A stretch of 51,916 bases of DNA, taken from positions 1-51,916 of the forward strand of contig NZ_DYZD01000072.1 in assembly GCF_020741345.1 (NCBI RefSeq). Reading direction: 5' to 3'. This stretch comes from Nocardiopsis listeri. GTDB lineage: Bacteria; Actinomycetota; Actinomycetes; Streptosporangiales; Streptosporangiaceae. The translations under genes and the position numbers were made by a program. The notes under the pieces were generated by a model, which was not told where the DNA came from, searched no databases, and saw only the letters and a list, made by a program, of their open reading frames with translations. Positions 23,238 to 30,786 of this stretch are shown here, piece by piece (position 1 is the stretch's first letter; every line of letters begins with the position of its first letter).

Positions 23238-23939
23238 GTGCACACCTCCTGGCATACACAGCCCATGGCCGCCTTCGACATCGAGAGCACCGGCCTGGAC
23301 GTCGAGAACGAGCGGATCGTCACCGCCGCCCTGTGGCGGATCGACCCCGCGCGCGGCACCAAGGAGGTCACCGCCTGGCTGGCCGACCCGGGGATCGAGA
23401 TCCCCGCGGAGGCCGCCGAGATCCACGGCATCACCACCGAACGGGCCCGAGCCGAGGGCCGCCCGACCGCCGAGGTCGTCACCGAGATCGCCGCCGCCAT
23501 GGAGGCCGCCGTCGCCGACGGGCTGCCCCTGGTGGTCTACAACGCCCCCTACGACCTCACCCTGCTCGACCGCGAGGTCGCCCGTCACCGCCGGCCCCTG
23601 GCCCGACCGCCGATGGTGGTGGACCCACTGGTGCTGGACAAGCGGGTCGACACCTTCCGACGGGGCTCGCGCAAGCTCGTCGACGTGTGCGCCCACTACC
23701 AGGTGCCCCTCGCTCAGGAGGAGGCCCACGGGGCCGCCGCGGACGCCCTGGCCGCGGCCCGACTGGCCTGGCAGATCGCCGCCAGGTACCCGGAGATCGC
23801 GGAGCTTTCCATCGACGACCTGCACTCCAGCCAGATCAAGTGGAAGGCCGAGCAGGCCGCGAGTTTCCAGGAGTATCTGCGCCGCCGTAACCCCGACGCC
23901 GTCGTCGACGGGACCTGGCCCTTCACCCCCGCCCCCTGA
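23238..23939 (+). CDS. DEDDh 3'-5' exonuclease (DnaQ-like)
   Basis: A 233-residue exonuclease of the DnaQ/epsilon fold. Exo I is FDIESTG (both metal acidic residues), Exo II is YNAPYDLTLLD, and Exo III is HGAAADA with the His and Asp of the DEDDh type. It degrades DNA or RNA from the 3' end with two metal ions. It lacks polymerase and helicase domains, so it may be a proofreading partner, an RNase T-like trimming enzyme or a repair nuclease. The start is GTG 23238, with AGGA six bases upstream; GTG 23226 is an alternative. It ends 13 bases from the convergent ABC permease gene. Confidence 0.85.
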   Translation: MHTSWHTQPMAAFDIESTGLDVENERIVTAALWRIDPARGTKEVTAWLADPGIEIPAEAAEIHGITTERARAEGRPTAEVVTEIAAAMEAAVADGLPLVVYNAPYDLTLLDREVARHRRPLARPPMVVDPLVLDKRVDTFRRGSRKLVDVCAHYQVPLAQEEAHGAAADALAAARLAWQIAARYPEIAELSIDDLHSSQIKWKAEQAASFQEYLRRRNPDAVVDGTWPFTPAP

Positions 23940-23952
23940 CCGTGCGGGCCGT

Positions 23953-24798
23953 CTACACGTCGCGCCGCTCGAACACCATCAAGGCCATCGTGACGAAGGC
24001 GGCGACCCACACGACGATCACCGCCAGGGCGGGGAGAGCGGGCAGGTAGCCCTCCGACCCCGGAACGGCCATCCCGGCCACGCTCTCCACCGCGGCCCCC
24101 GTCATGTAGCGGGGGACGTTCTCCCCCCACCACGTTCCGAGGAAGGGCGCCAGACCGACCGGAAGCCACCCCAGCAGCAGGATCGCGCCGAACGCACCCG
24201 GAGCGCTGCGCAGCACGACCGCCGCGCACGCGGTCATCAGGGACTGGACCACCGTGCCCAGCGGAACGAACAGCAGGACCGCCCGCAGCATGTCCGGGGC
24301 GTCCGGCCCCAGGTACTCCTCGCCCGCCGCGGCCAGGAAACCCTGGGTGATCAGGAAACCGGCCACCGACACGACCAGGCCCACGGTCCCGCCCACCAGG
24401 GAGATGACCACCAGCTTGGCGGTCAGGGGACGCCACCGGCGCGGGGTGGCGGTGAGCGTGTACGCCGCCATGCCCCGGTATTCGGAGGCCACGACGTGGG
24501 CGGCCAGAGCGGCGAAGGTCATCGTCGCGAAGTAGCTGCCGAAGAAGACCACCGAGTACTCGCCCTCGGCCTGTTCCCTGGCGAGCGTCTCGCTGTCACC
24601 GAGCACCACCATCAGGATGGTGACGCCCACGGTGAGCACGAGCGCCAGCAGGATCATCACCCGGTTGGCGGGCAGCGCGAGGAACTTGCGCCACTCCGAC
24701 CCCAGGACCGCGCCGAACCCGGGAGGGCGACCGGAGCCGGCAGGGCGACCGTCACCGGCTCGTCCCCCTCGCCCCCCGTGTTCTGTGACCCGTGTCAT
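23953..24798 (-). CDS. ABC transporter permease (ABC-2 type)
   Basis: A 281-residue permease with six hydrophobic helices. The first is at about residues 48-66 (VMILLALVLTVGVTILMVV) after a basic, Gly-rich start, and the last ends just before FERRDV. The segment SEYRGMAAYTLTATPRR, with its conserved EYRxGxxxxTL pattern, is typical of ABC-2 permeases of the NatB/drug-export group. The ATG at 24798 overlaps the stop of the ATPase gene by four bases (ATGA), so the two subunits are made together. The substrate may be a peptide antibiotic or lipid; the adjacent two-component system suggests an inducible defence transporter. Confidence 0.85.
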   Translation of the reverse strand: MTRVTEHGGRGGRAGDGRPAGSGRPPGFGAVLGSEWRKFLALPANRVMILLALVLTVGVTILMVVLGDSETLAREQAEGEYSVVFFGSYFATMTFAALAAHVVASEYRGMAAYTLTATPRRWRPLTAKLVVISLVGGTVGLVVSVAGFLITQGFLAAAGEEYLGPDAPDMLRAVLLFVPLGTVVQSLMTACAAVVLRSAPGAFGAILLLGWLPVGLAPFLGTWWGENVPRYMTGAAVESVAGMAVPGSEGYLPALPALAVIVVWVAAFVTMALMVFERRDV

Positions 24799-25736
24799 CG
24801 TTCCCCCTCCGAAACCGTTCCCGCCGAGGCGAAGGTGTGCCCGGCGCTGTCCTCCGTGAGCCGCATGAACACGTCCTCCAGGCTGCCGCGCGCACGTTCC
24901 AGCCCGTGGAGGGCGATCCCGTGCCGGGCGGCGACCTCGCCCACCCCGGCCGGGTCCGCTCCGGTCACCGAGAGCTCCCCCTCGGTCCCCGTCGGGCTCC
25001 GTTCCACGGACCACCCCTGGGCACGCAGCGCGGTCGTCAGGGCCTCGGCGCGCGGGCTCGTGACCCGGACCCCGCCATGAGCGCCGCCCTCGATGAGTTC
25101 GGCCACGGTGGTGTCGGCGACCAGGCGTCCCGCGCCGATCACCACGACACGGTCGGCCGTCTCCGCGGTCTCACCCATCAGGTGACTGGAGAGCAGGATC
25201 GTCCGCCCTTCGGCGGCCAGCCCTCGTAGGAAGGTACGGATCCACCGGACCCCCTCGGGGTCCAGCCCGTTCACGGGCTCGTCCAGAAGGAGGACCCCCG
25301 GGTCGCCGAGCAGCGCGACGGCCAGACCCAGACGTTGGCGCATGCCGAGCGAGAACCCGCCCACGCGGCGGCCGGCCACGTCGGCCAGCCCGACCAGGCC
25401 GAGCACCTCGTCCACGCGACCGCGCGGCAGGTCGCCGGCGCGGGCCAACCAGCGCAGGTGGGCCGCCGCGGTGATGCCGGGCGGCGCCCCTCCCGAATCG
25501 AGCAGGGCCCCGACGGTGCGCATGGGCGCGGCGAGGTCCCGGTAACGGGAGCCGGCCACCAACGATCCTCCGGCCGTTGGCCGCTCCAGGCCCAGGACCA
25601 TCCGCATCGTCGTGCTCTTGCCCGCCCCGTTGGGCCCCAGGAAACCGGTGACCCGACCGGACGGCGCGGTGAACGTCAGGCCGTCCACCGCCCGTTTTCT
25701 TCCGTAGTCCTTGGTAAGGCCCTCGACCTCGATCAC
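24795..25736 (-). CDS. ABC transporter ATP-binding protein
   Basis: A 313-residue ATPase of the BcrA/DrrA/NatA type. Walker A is GPNGAGKST (about residue 34), Q-loop region ALLDSGG, signature LGMRQRLGLAVALL, Walker B VLLLDEPVNGLDPEG, and the switch His in SSHLM. A C-terminal extension (about 220-313) is typical of the drug-export subgroup. It energises the neighbouring permease. GTG 25736 has a strong GAGGGGG ribosome site. The gene is divergent from a two-component system starting at 25904. Confidence 0.9.
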   Translation of the reverse strand: MIEVEGLTKDYGRKRAVDGLTFTAPSGRVTGFLGPNGAGKSTTMRMVLGLERPTAGGSLVAGSRYRDLAAPMRTVGALLDSGGAPPGITAAAHLRWLARAGDLPRGRVDEVLGLVGLADVAGRRVGGFSLGMRQRLGLAVALLGDPGVLLLDEPVNGLDPEGVRWIRTFLRGLAAEGRTILLSSHLMGETAETADRVVVIGAGRLVADTTVAELIEGGAHGGVRVTSPRAEALTTALRAQGWSVERSPTGTEGELSVTGADPAGVGEVAARHGIALHGLERARGSLEDVFMRLTEDSAGHTFASAGTVSEGER

Positions 25737-25823
25737 GGCGTCCCCCTCGCTCGTCCCGGTCCACCGGCTTTTCGCCGACGAGTCCAGACAATCGGGGAGG
25801 GAGGGGGCGGCACGAGCGTCGGA

Positions 25824-25843
25824 CGTGGACGATCGGATCCACG
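25824..25843. promoter_or_regulatory. Inverted repeat between the ABC genes and the two-component genes
   Basis: CGTGGA (25824-25829) and TCCACG (25838-25843) are exact inverted repeats separated by eight bases. Sitting between divergent operons, this is a likely binding site for the LuxR-type response regulator encoded at 27106. Confidence 0.45.
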
Positions 25844-25868
25844 AACGTTGTCGATCCGCCCCGTCGTC

Positions 25869-25897
25869 TCGTCACCCGAGGCCCGGCGCTCTAGCGT
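25869..25897 (+). promoter_or_regulatory. Leaderless promoter of the sensor kinase gene
   Basis: TCGTCA (25869-25874) and TAGCGT (25892-25897) are 17 bases apart. Six bases then lead to ATG 25904. There is no Shine-Dalgarno sequence, so the transcript should begin at the start codon. Confidence 0.5.
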
Positions 25898-25903
25898 GGT
25901 GCC

Positions 25904-27109
25904 ATGCTCGAAGACGCACGCGGCCGGCCCACCCGCGGAACGGTGTGGTCCACCATCGCCTTGGCGGTGTTCGCCCTGGCCAACGGTGCGTTCTGTCAAC
26001 TGGTGCTGCCCGGGTCCGATCCGGGGGCGGTCGTCGTGGGCAGCGGCCTGATGGCCCTCGCCTCCCTGGCGGCCCTGGCCGGGGAACGCCGCCCCACCAC
26101 CGTCACCGTGGTCTTCGCCGCCGTGAGCGTCCTGCTGTACACGACCGACACCGTGTGGGCGACGCTGGCCACGGAGGGCGGTCTCTTCTGGCCGCTGTTC
26201 GCCGCCGCCTGGTCCACCGGCAACCTGGTCGCGCGTGCCCGGTCCGAACACCAGTACTTCGTGGGAGGGGCGGCGCTGCTCGCCTACGTCGTGGCGGCAA
26301 CGGCCGTGCACCTACCGGGTGGGTCGCCGGTCCTGGAGGCGTTGAACGCGTCCGCGCCGGTGTTGGGCGGGTCGAGCCTCAGCCTCTACCTGAGGCTGAC
26401 CGAGGCACGACGCCAACGGATCGCCCATGAGGCCCGCGAACGTGAGCTCCTGGCCGAACGCGCCCGGGCCGACGAACGGGCCAGGCTGGCCCGGGAGATG
26501 CACGACGTGGTCTCCCACCAGGTCAGCCTGATCGTCCTCCAGGCCGGAGCGCTCGCGGTCTCCTCCGAGGACCCGCGGGTCCGCGCTGCCGCGGACGGGA
26601 TCAGGGCGGCCGGAAGCCGGGCGGTGGAGGAGCTGCGCGGTGTCATCGGAGTCCTCCAGGACCCCGCGTCGAACCGACCCGAGCCACCCGCCCCGCGAGC
26701 AGACTCGGGCACCACCGACCCCCTCGACCCCGTAGGCCCGGCCCGCGCAGCCGGACAGGAAGTCGAGGTGCGCACCGAGGGCGAGCCGCGGGACCTGCCA
26801 CCGCACGTGGCCCGGGCCCTGCGCCGCGTGGTGCAGGAGAGCCTCACCAACGCCCGTAAGCACGCCTTCGGCACCACTGTTCGTCTGGCCCTGCGCAGGA
26901 CACCGGACGGGGTCGTGTTCGAGGCGACCAACCCGATCACCTCCGGCGAGCCCCTGTTGCCGGGGTCCGGTGTCGGACTGGAGGGGCTCCGCACCCGGGT
27001 GGAGATGCTGGGCGGTGGCTTCGACGCCACGTCCACCGAGGACGGGACCTTCCGGGTGTCCGCCGTCATCCCCGTCGAGAACCCCGTCGCACATGAGGAG
27101 AACCCGTGA
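25904..27109 (+). CDS. Sensor histidine kinase (NarL family)
   Basis: A 401-residue membrane kinase. Five hydrophobic helices fill residues 15-160, followed by a linker coiled coil (RERELLAERARADER), the HisKA_3 box REMHDVVSHQVSLIV with the phosphorylated His, then the ATPase domain (N-box VVQESLTNARKH, G-box GSGVGLEGLRTRVEMLGG). The short external loops suggest sensing within the membrane, as in LiaS/DesK-like sensors of cell-envelope stress. The stop overlaps the regulator GTG by four bases (27106-27109). The divergent ABC transporter is the obvious target. Confidence 0.9.
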   Translation: MLEDARGRPTRGTVWSTIALAVFALANGAFCQLVLPGSDPGAVVVGSGLMALASLAALAGERRPTTVTVVFAAVSVLLYTTDTVWATLATEGGLFWPLFAAAWSTGNLVARARSEHQYFVGGAALLAYVVAATAVHLPGGSPVLEALNASAPVLGGSSLSLYLRLTEARRQRIAHEARERELLAERARADERARLAREMHDVVSHQVSLIVLQAGALAVSSEDPRVRAAADGIRAAGSRAVEELRGVIGVLQDPASNRPEPPAPRADSGTTDPLDPVGPARAAGQEVEVRTEGEPRDLPPHVARALRRVVQESLTNARKHAFGTTVRLALRRTPDGVVFEATNPITSGEPLLPGSGVGLEGLRTRVEMLGGGFDATSTEDGTFRVSAVIPVENPVAHEENP

Positions 27110-27756
27110 TCACCGTGCTGGTCGTCGACGACGAACCCATGGTCCGCGACCACCTGCGCACCATCCTGGGCTCGGCGCAGGACATCACGGTGGTCGCCGA
27201 GGCCGCCGACGGGGCCGAGGCGGTGGAGGAGACACTGCGGCACCGCCCGCGCGTGGTCCTCATGGACCTGCGGATGCCCGGGGTCGACGGGATCGTCGCG
27301 ACCGAGCGCATCGGGGCTCTGCCCGAGGCACCGGTGGTGGTCGCCCTGACCACCTTCGACGACGACACCCATGTGGTCCGGGCGCTGAACGCCGGGGCCG
27401 CCGGGTTCCTGGTCAAGTCGACCCCCGCGGAGGACCTGGTCAACCTGGTGCGGGTCGCGGCCGACGGCCATTCCGTCCTGTCCAGGGGCGCGGCCCGCGG
27501 ACTCCTCGGGGCGTCCCTGCCCTCGGCGCAGGCGCGGGAACGGGTCGAGGGACTCGGCCCGCGCGATCGCGACATCCTCGGCTGCCTGGGGGAGGGCATG
27601 TCCAACGCCGACATCGCCGCCCGTCTCTTCTTCGCCGAGACCACGGTGCGCAGTTACGTGTCGCGCCTGCTCACCCGATTGGACCTGGAGAACCGGACAC
27701 AGGCGGGGCTGCTGGCACGGGAGGCCGGCCTGAACGCGCCGGAGCCGCCCAGCTGA
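27106..27756 (+). CDS. LuxR-type response regulator
   Basis: A 216-residue NarL/FixJ regulator. The receiver has VVDDEPMV with the acidic pair (Asp8, Asp9), phospho-acceptor Asp54 (LMDLRMPG) and the lysine in FLVKSTP. The GerE/LuxR helix-turn-helix is in the last 60 residues: LGPRDRDILGCLGEGMSNADIAARLFFAETTVRSYVSRLLTRL, interrupted only by ordinary turns. Start is GTG 27106, coupled to the kinase gene. It probably regulates the divergent ABC transporter operon, and the inverted repeat at 25824 is a candidate site. This pair is intact, unlike the broken pair at 21054-22450. Confidence 0.9.
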   Translation: MITVLVVDDEPMVRDHLRTILGSAQDITVVAEAADGAEAVEETLRHRPRVVLMDLRMPGVDGIVATERIGALPEAPVVVALTTFDDDTHVVRALNAGAAGFLVKSTPAEDLVNLVRVAADGHSVLSRGAARGLLGASLPSAQARERVEGLGPRDRDILGCLGEGMSNADIAARLFFAETTVRSYVSRLLTRLDLENRTQAGLLAREAGLNAPEPPS

Positions 27757-27773
27757 ACCCGAAGCGCGGGACC

Positions 27774-28235
27774 CTACGGCCGCTCACGGTAGTCGGTCGG
27801 GGTGATTCCCCCATCACCGGCGACGTGGGTCTCGGCGCCGTCGACCCGGTCGGTGTTGTGCGCGGCCACCGCGCGCCAGCCATCGGCCTCGCGCCGAACG
27901 ACGAAGGTGAAGACCCCGGACCGCCGTCCGGCGGTCGCGCCCTCCAGGTCCGTCTGACCGGTGATCGACCACCGGCAGTGCACCACGGCCGCGTCCTCGC
28001 CCAACCCGCGCACCCGTACACCGGACACGCGCAGGGTCGAACCGGGGAAGATCACCCGCAGGCCGTAGTCGTGGGCACGGTGGATGCTCTCGCGATCACG
28101 CCACCACAGACCGACCACGTTGACGAAGTCCGCGTCCGGTACGAACAGGTCCGCGATGCCCTCCGCGTCCCCTCGGTTCCACGCTCGGGCGAAACCCGCC
28201 GCAACGTCCTCGGGACGCTCAAGACCGACCGCCAT
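27774..28235 (-). CDS. SgcJ/EcaC-like NTF2-fold protein
   Basis: A 153-residue small protein of the SnoaL/NTF2 fold, closest in style to the SgcJ/EcaC group: FARAWNRGDAEGIADLFVPDADFVNVVG is the opening helix and strand, followed by WWRDRESI and a C-terminal beta sheet with GVFTFVVRREADGWR. Some relatives are oxidoreductases or cyclases in secondary metabolism, while many are uncharacterised stress-linked proteins. There is no signal peptide. The ribosome site GGGAGTGAG adjoins ATG 28235. It converges on the response regulator gene (17 bases apart) and is not in a biosynthetic cluster. Confidence 0.75.
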   Translation of the reverse strand: MAVGLERPEDVAAGFARAWNRGDAEGIADLFVPDADFVNVVGLWWRDRESIHRAHDYGLRVIFPGSTLRVSGVRVRGLGEDAAVVHCRWSITGQTDLEGATAGRRSGVFTFVVRREADGWRAVAAHNTDRVDGAETHVAGDGGITPTDYRERP

Positions 28236-28281
28236 CTCACTCCCTTCGCGCGGGACCCGACTCCCACGTCGCCGTCGGACT

Positions 28282-28788
28282 CTACCGGCGAGGCGACAGC
28301 GATCCCCGAGGCCTGTAGACGGACAACGCCGTCGCGGCGAGGAGCATCGTGGCCTGTGCCGCGGACACGGCGACCTGCGGCCACTGAAGCGCGTCCGGGT
28401 AGGGCGGCCCGTGCGCGGCCAGTACGTCAGGGGTGGCGAGGAACGTGCCGACCAGGACGACCCCGATCAACAGGAGCAGCTTGGCGAACACCCAGGTGTG
28501 CCGGAACAACCCCCACGGTCCGGCCAGCGCCAGGACCAGGCCCGTGACGAGCGAGAGCAGGCTCAGCGGGATGCCGCCGGTTAACACCAGCACCTCCATG
28601 AGCCGGTAGGCGGATCGGGCGAGGGCGCCGTCGTCGGTGGTCAGGGCGATGAGGTTGAGGACGATCAGGACCCAGCCCTGGCCCAGCAGGCCGACCGAGA
28701 AGACGACGTGCGCCGGGAGCAGGGGCCTGCGGACGACGGGACGCGGACGACGGGGCCGTTCCGGGGCCCGCCGGAGTGTGGTGGACAT
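28282..28788 (-). CDS. Four-helix integral membrane protein
   Basis: A 168-residue protein with four hydrophobic helices (about residues 28-50, 65-88, 95-115 and 140-160) and a basic N-terminus (RRAPERPRRPRP). The helices, with HTWVFAKLLLLIG and a short extracellular loop, resemble the DUF2269/copper-resistance-D-like small membrane proteins. Function unknown. It lies 46 bases upstream of the NTF2-fold gene on the same strand and may be cotranscribed. Confidence 0.65.
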   Translation of the reverse strand: MSTTLRRAPERPRRPRPVVRRPLLPAHVVFSVGLLGQGWVLIVLNLIALTTDDGALARSAYRLMEVLVLTGGIPLSLLSLVTGLVLALAGPWGLFRHTWVFAKLLLLIGVVLVGTFLATPDVLAAHGPPYPDALQWPQVAVSAAQATMLLAATALSVYRPRGSLSPRR

Positions 28789-28936
28789 GCCTCCACGTTC
28801 CCGCCGAAACCCGGGAAACGTCGTCGCCCGACGGGCGGTACCTCGTGTACGTCGAGGCGCGTACTCGGCCGCTCGCCCCCACGCGGTGCCGGTGGGCGGG
28901 GCCCTGGAGCCGCGGTGTCCCCGGCGCGCGGCAACG

Positions 28937-28966
28937 AAAAAGGGAACACCGTCGCGGTGTTCCCTT
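28937..28966 (-). terminator. Intrinsic terminator of the tRNA-Arg transcript
   Basis: A perfect 12-bp stem (28940-28951 with 28955-28966) with a three-base loop is followed on the minus strand by a T run (AAAA at 28937-28940 on plus). It lies just past the 3' end of the tRNA, ideal for Rho-independent termination. Confidence 0.85.
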
Positions 28967-28974
28967 CCGAACCG

Positions 28975-29046
28975 TGCCCCCTGCAGGATTCGAACCTGCG
29001 CAACCGGCTCCGGAGGCCGGTGCTCTATCCCCTGAGCTAAGGGGGC
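28975..29046 (-). tRNA. tRNA-Arg(CCG)
   Basis: The minus strand folds into a complete cloverleaf of 72 bases. Acceptor stem GCCCCCT pairs with AGGGGGC, followed by discriminator A. The D arm is AGCTCAGGGGATAGAGC, and the anticodon stem CCGGC/GCCGG encloses loop CTCCGGA with anticodon CCG. The T arm is GCAGGTTCGAATCCTGC. The 3' CCA is not encoded. It reads the CGG arginine codon, common in this GC-rich genome. It is divergent from the response regulator/NrtL genes and terminated by the hairpin at 28937-28966. Confidence 0.95.
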
Positions 29047-29061
29047 GCTGTTGCGAGGACA

Positions 29062-29067
29062 ACTCTA
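29062..29067 (-). promoter_or_regulatory. Candidate -10 box of the tRNA-Arg promoter
   Basis: TAGAGT on the minus strand lies 15 bases upstream of the mature tRNA 5' end. The -35 region is weak. Confidence 0.4.
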
Positions 29068-29152
29068 GCAGGGGTTGAGGGAGGTTCGTCCATTCGTTTC
29101 GAGGCGTGGTCCGAATGCTCCGATCCGGTGGTGTGGCCGCGTTCGGCGGAGG

Positions 29153-29158
29153 TAGTGT
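29153..29158 (+). promoter_or_regulatory. -10 box (TAGTGT) for the response regulator, leaderless geometry
   Basis: TAGTGT ends seven bases before GTG 29166, so the transcript would begin at or next to the start codon. GGAGG just upstream of it is too far from the GTG to be ideal. Confidence 0.4.
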
Positions 29159-29165
29159 CACGATC

Positions 29166-29564
29166 GTGAACGCCCTTCCCGTACGGGTTCTCGTCGTCGA
29201 GGACGACGAAGTGATCCGTGAACTCATCCGCCTCAACCTCGAACTGGAGGGGTTCGAGGTGTTCACCGCCATGGACGGACAGGACTGCCTGGACCAGGTC
29301 GGTCACGTCCGACCCGCCGTCATCACCATGGACGTGATGATGCCCCGTCTCGACGGCTGGAGCACCGTCGAACGCCTGCGATCCGACGGCTACGACCGGC
29401 GCATCGTCATGGTGACCGCCCGTGCCCAGGCCGACGACCGCAGGCGGGGCGAGCGGATCGGCGTCGACGACTACATCACCAAGCCCTTCGACCCCGACGA
29501 GCTCGTCGACCTCATCCGTGCCCTGCACGGTGACGGTGACGACGACATGGGGGGAGCCGCGTGA
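29166..29564 (+). CDS. Single-domain response regulator
   Basis: A 132-residue receiver domain without an output domain. The acidic pair is in VVEDDEVI (residues 12-14), the phospho-acceptor is Asp56 (TMDVMMPRLDG), Thr is in MVTARA, and the lysine is in YITKPFDPDE. The C-terminus stops after the last helix with an acidic tail (GDGDDDMGG). With no DNA-binding domain it must act by protein contact, like CheY. No histidine kinase is adjacent. Its stop codon overlaps the GTG of nrtL by four bases, so its product is probably used with NrtL. The same pairing upstream of lysA is seen in other actinobacteria. Confidence 0.85.
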   Translation: MNALPVRVLVVEDDEVIRELIRLNLELEGFEVFTAMDGQDCLDQVGHVRPAVITMDVMMPRLDGWSTVERLRSDGYDRRIVMVTARAQADDRRRGERIGVDDYITKPFDPDELVDLIRALHGDGDDDMGGAA

Positions 29565-30667
29565 CCCCACGCGCCCTGGAGGCCGTGGTGCGCCGTGCCG
29601 CGCGTCGCGCCTTCGATCTGGACGACGCCGACATCCCGTTCGTGTGGCCGCGCGCGGACCAGGCCGCGGGCGCGGCCGACGCCGCCGTGGCCCTGGCCCC
29701 GCGTCTGGTGGGCAGGGTTCGCGACCGGCTTCCCGAGGGAGGCGACGACACCCACCGCCTCACGGTGTCCGGACGCATCGTCGCCCAGGTCGACTCCCTG
29801 TCCCGGAGCGGTGACGCGGGGGCCGGATTCGCCGAGGTGCTCGGCGACAAACGCGGCTTCGTCAACATCACCTTCACCTGCCGTCAGCGCGAGAGCCTGT
29901 TGAGGGCGGCGGCCGACGGCCCGCGCTTTCTCACCGGACGACCCTGGACCGGGGCGGGGGAGTGGCCCCGTACCGAGCTGCACGAGGCCGGGCCTGTGGC
30001 GCAGGCGCGGCGCTTCGCCCGTGCCGACGCCCGTGCCCGCATCGCCATGGCCGTGGGCGCGGAGGACCCTCCCCCCGAACCGGCCGGAACGGTGTCCTGG
30101 CGCGACCACTACCTGGACACCGACCGCACCGACCTGTACACACCCGCCGGCCGCACCTTGGGGCGCATCGGCGAGGACAGCGCCCGAGTGGCGTTCTGCC
30201 GCTCGGTGCCCGACAGGCCGAGAGAGAACGAGTCCACCGGTCGAGACCTGCCGGTGCTGCCCTCGGCCGAGCACCCCGGGGCCTGGGCCCGCCTCACCGA
30301 CGCCAATCCGGCCTTCCGGTTGCGCTACGCCCACGCGCACGCGCTGACCAGTCTGCGCTGGGCCCGTGACACCGGGCCGGAGGCGGCCGAATGCCTCCAT
30401 GGCACCAACACCAGGGTGCGCGCGCTGCTCTTCGACGGCCCCGGTGTCCTGGACACCGCCGCGCGCCGAGAGGAACCCCATATCCTGGTCAGATACCTGG
30501 AAGCGTTGACCAGTGCCTACGATGAGTGGCGGACGGGTTCCACCGTCGGCGCCGGCGGGGACGAACCCACGCGGGCCGCCCTCGACCCGGCCCTACCCGC
30601 GGCCGTCGCCGGTGTGCTCCACACCGGACTCTTCCTGCTCGGGGTGTCGGCGCCCACAAGGCTGTAG
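29561..30667 (+). CDS. nrtL: ArgS-related anticodon-binding protein NrtL
   Basis: A 368-residue protein whose C-terminal part is the DALR anticodon-binding domain of arginyl-tRNA synthetase. [17 protein letters not shown] resembles the ArgRS YVQYAHARI segment, [20 protein letters not shown] resembles the ArgRS domain helix, and it ends LGVSAPTRL like the ArgRS C-terminus. The Rossmann catalytic domain with HIGH and KMSKS motifs is absent, so it cannot charge tRNA. Role unknown; binding a tRNA, perhaps tRNA-Arg, is the natural inference. It is translationally coupled to the response regulator and lies opposite tRNA-Arg(CCG). Its promoter also leads into lysA, 119 bases downstream. Confidence 0.85.
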   Translation: MTPRALEAVVRRAARRAFDLDDADIPFVWPRADQAAGAADAAVALAPRLVGRVRDRLPEGGDDTHRLTVSGRIVAQVDSLSRSGDAGAGFAEVLGDKRGFVNITFTCRQRESLLRAAADGPRFLTGRPWTGAGEWPRTELHEAGPVAQARRFARADARARIAMAVGAEDPPPEPAGTVSWRDHYLDTDRTDLYTPAGRTLGRIGEDSARVAFCRSVPDRPRENESTGRDLPVLPSAEHPGAWARLTDANPAFRLRYAHAHALTSLRWARDTGPEAAECLHGTNTRVRALLFDGPGVLDTAARREEPHILVRYLEALTSAYDEWRTGSTVGAGGDEPTRAALDPALPAAVAGVLHTGLFLLGVSAPTRL

Positions 30668-30786
30668 ACACTTCGTCCGCCGCGGATCCCCTGGGGAGAT
30701 CCCAACCCCCGTGTTCCGATCTTCTTAGTGGACAATGGGCAGGGCCCCCTGAACAGCAATACGAAGGTCCAGCCGAAAGACCCGCC

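Noticed and set aside
28975..29046. tRNA-Arg as an integration site for a mobile element
   Set aside because: No integrase, direct repeat of the tRNA end or phage genes lie on either side.
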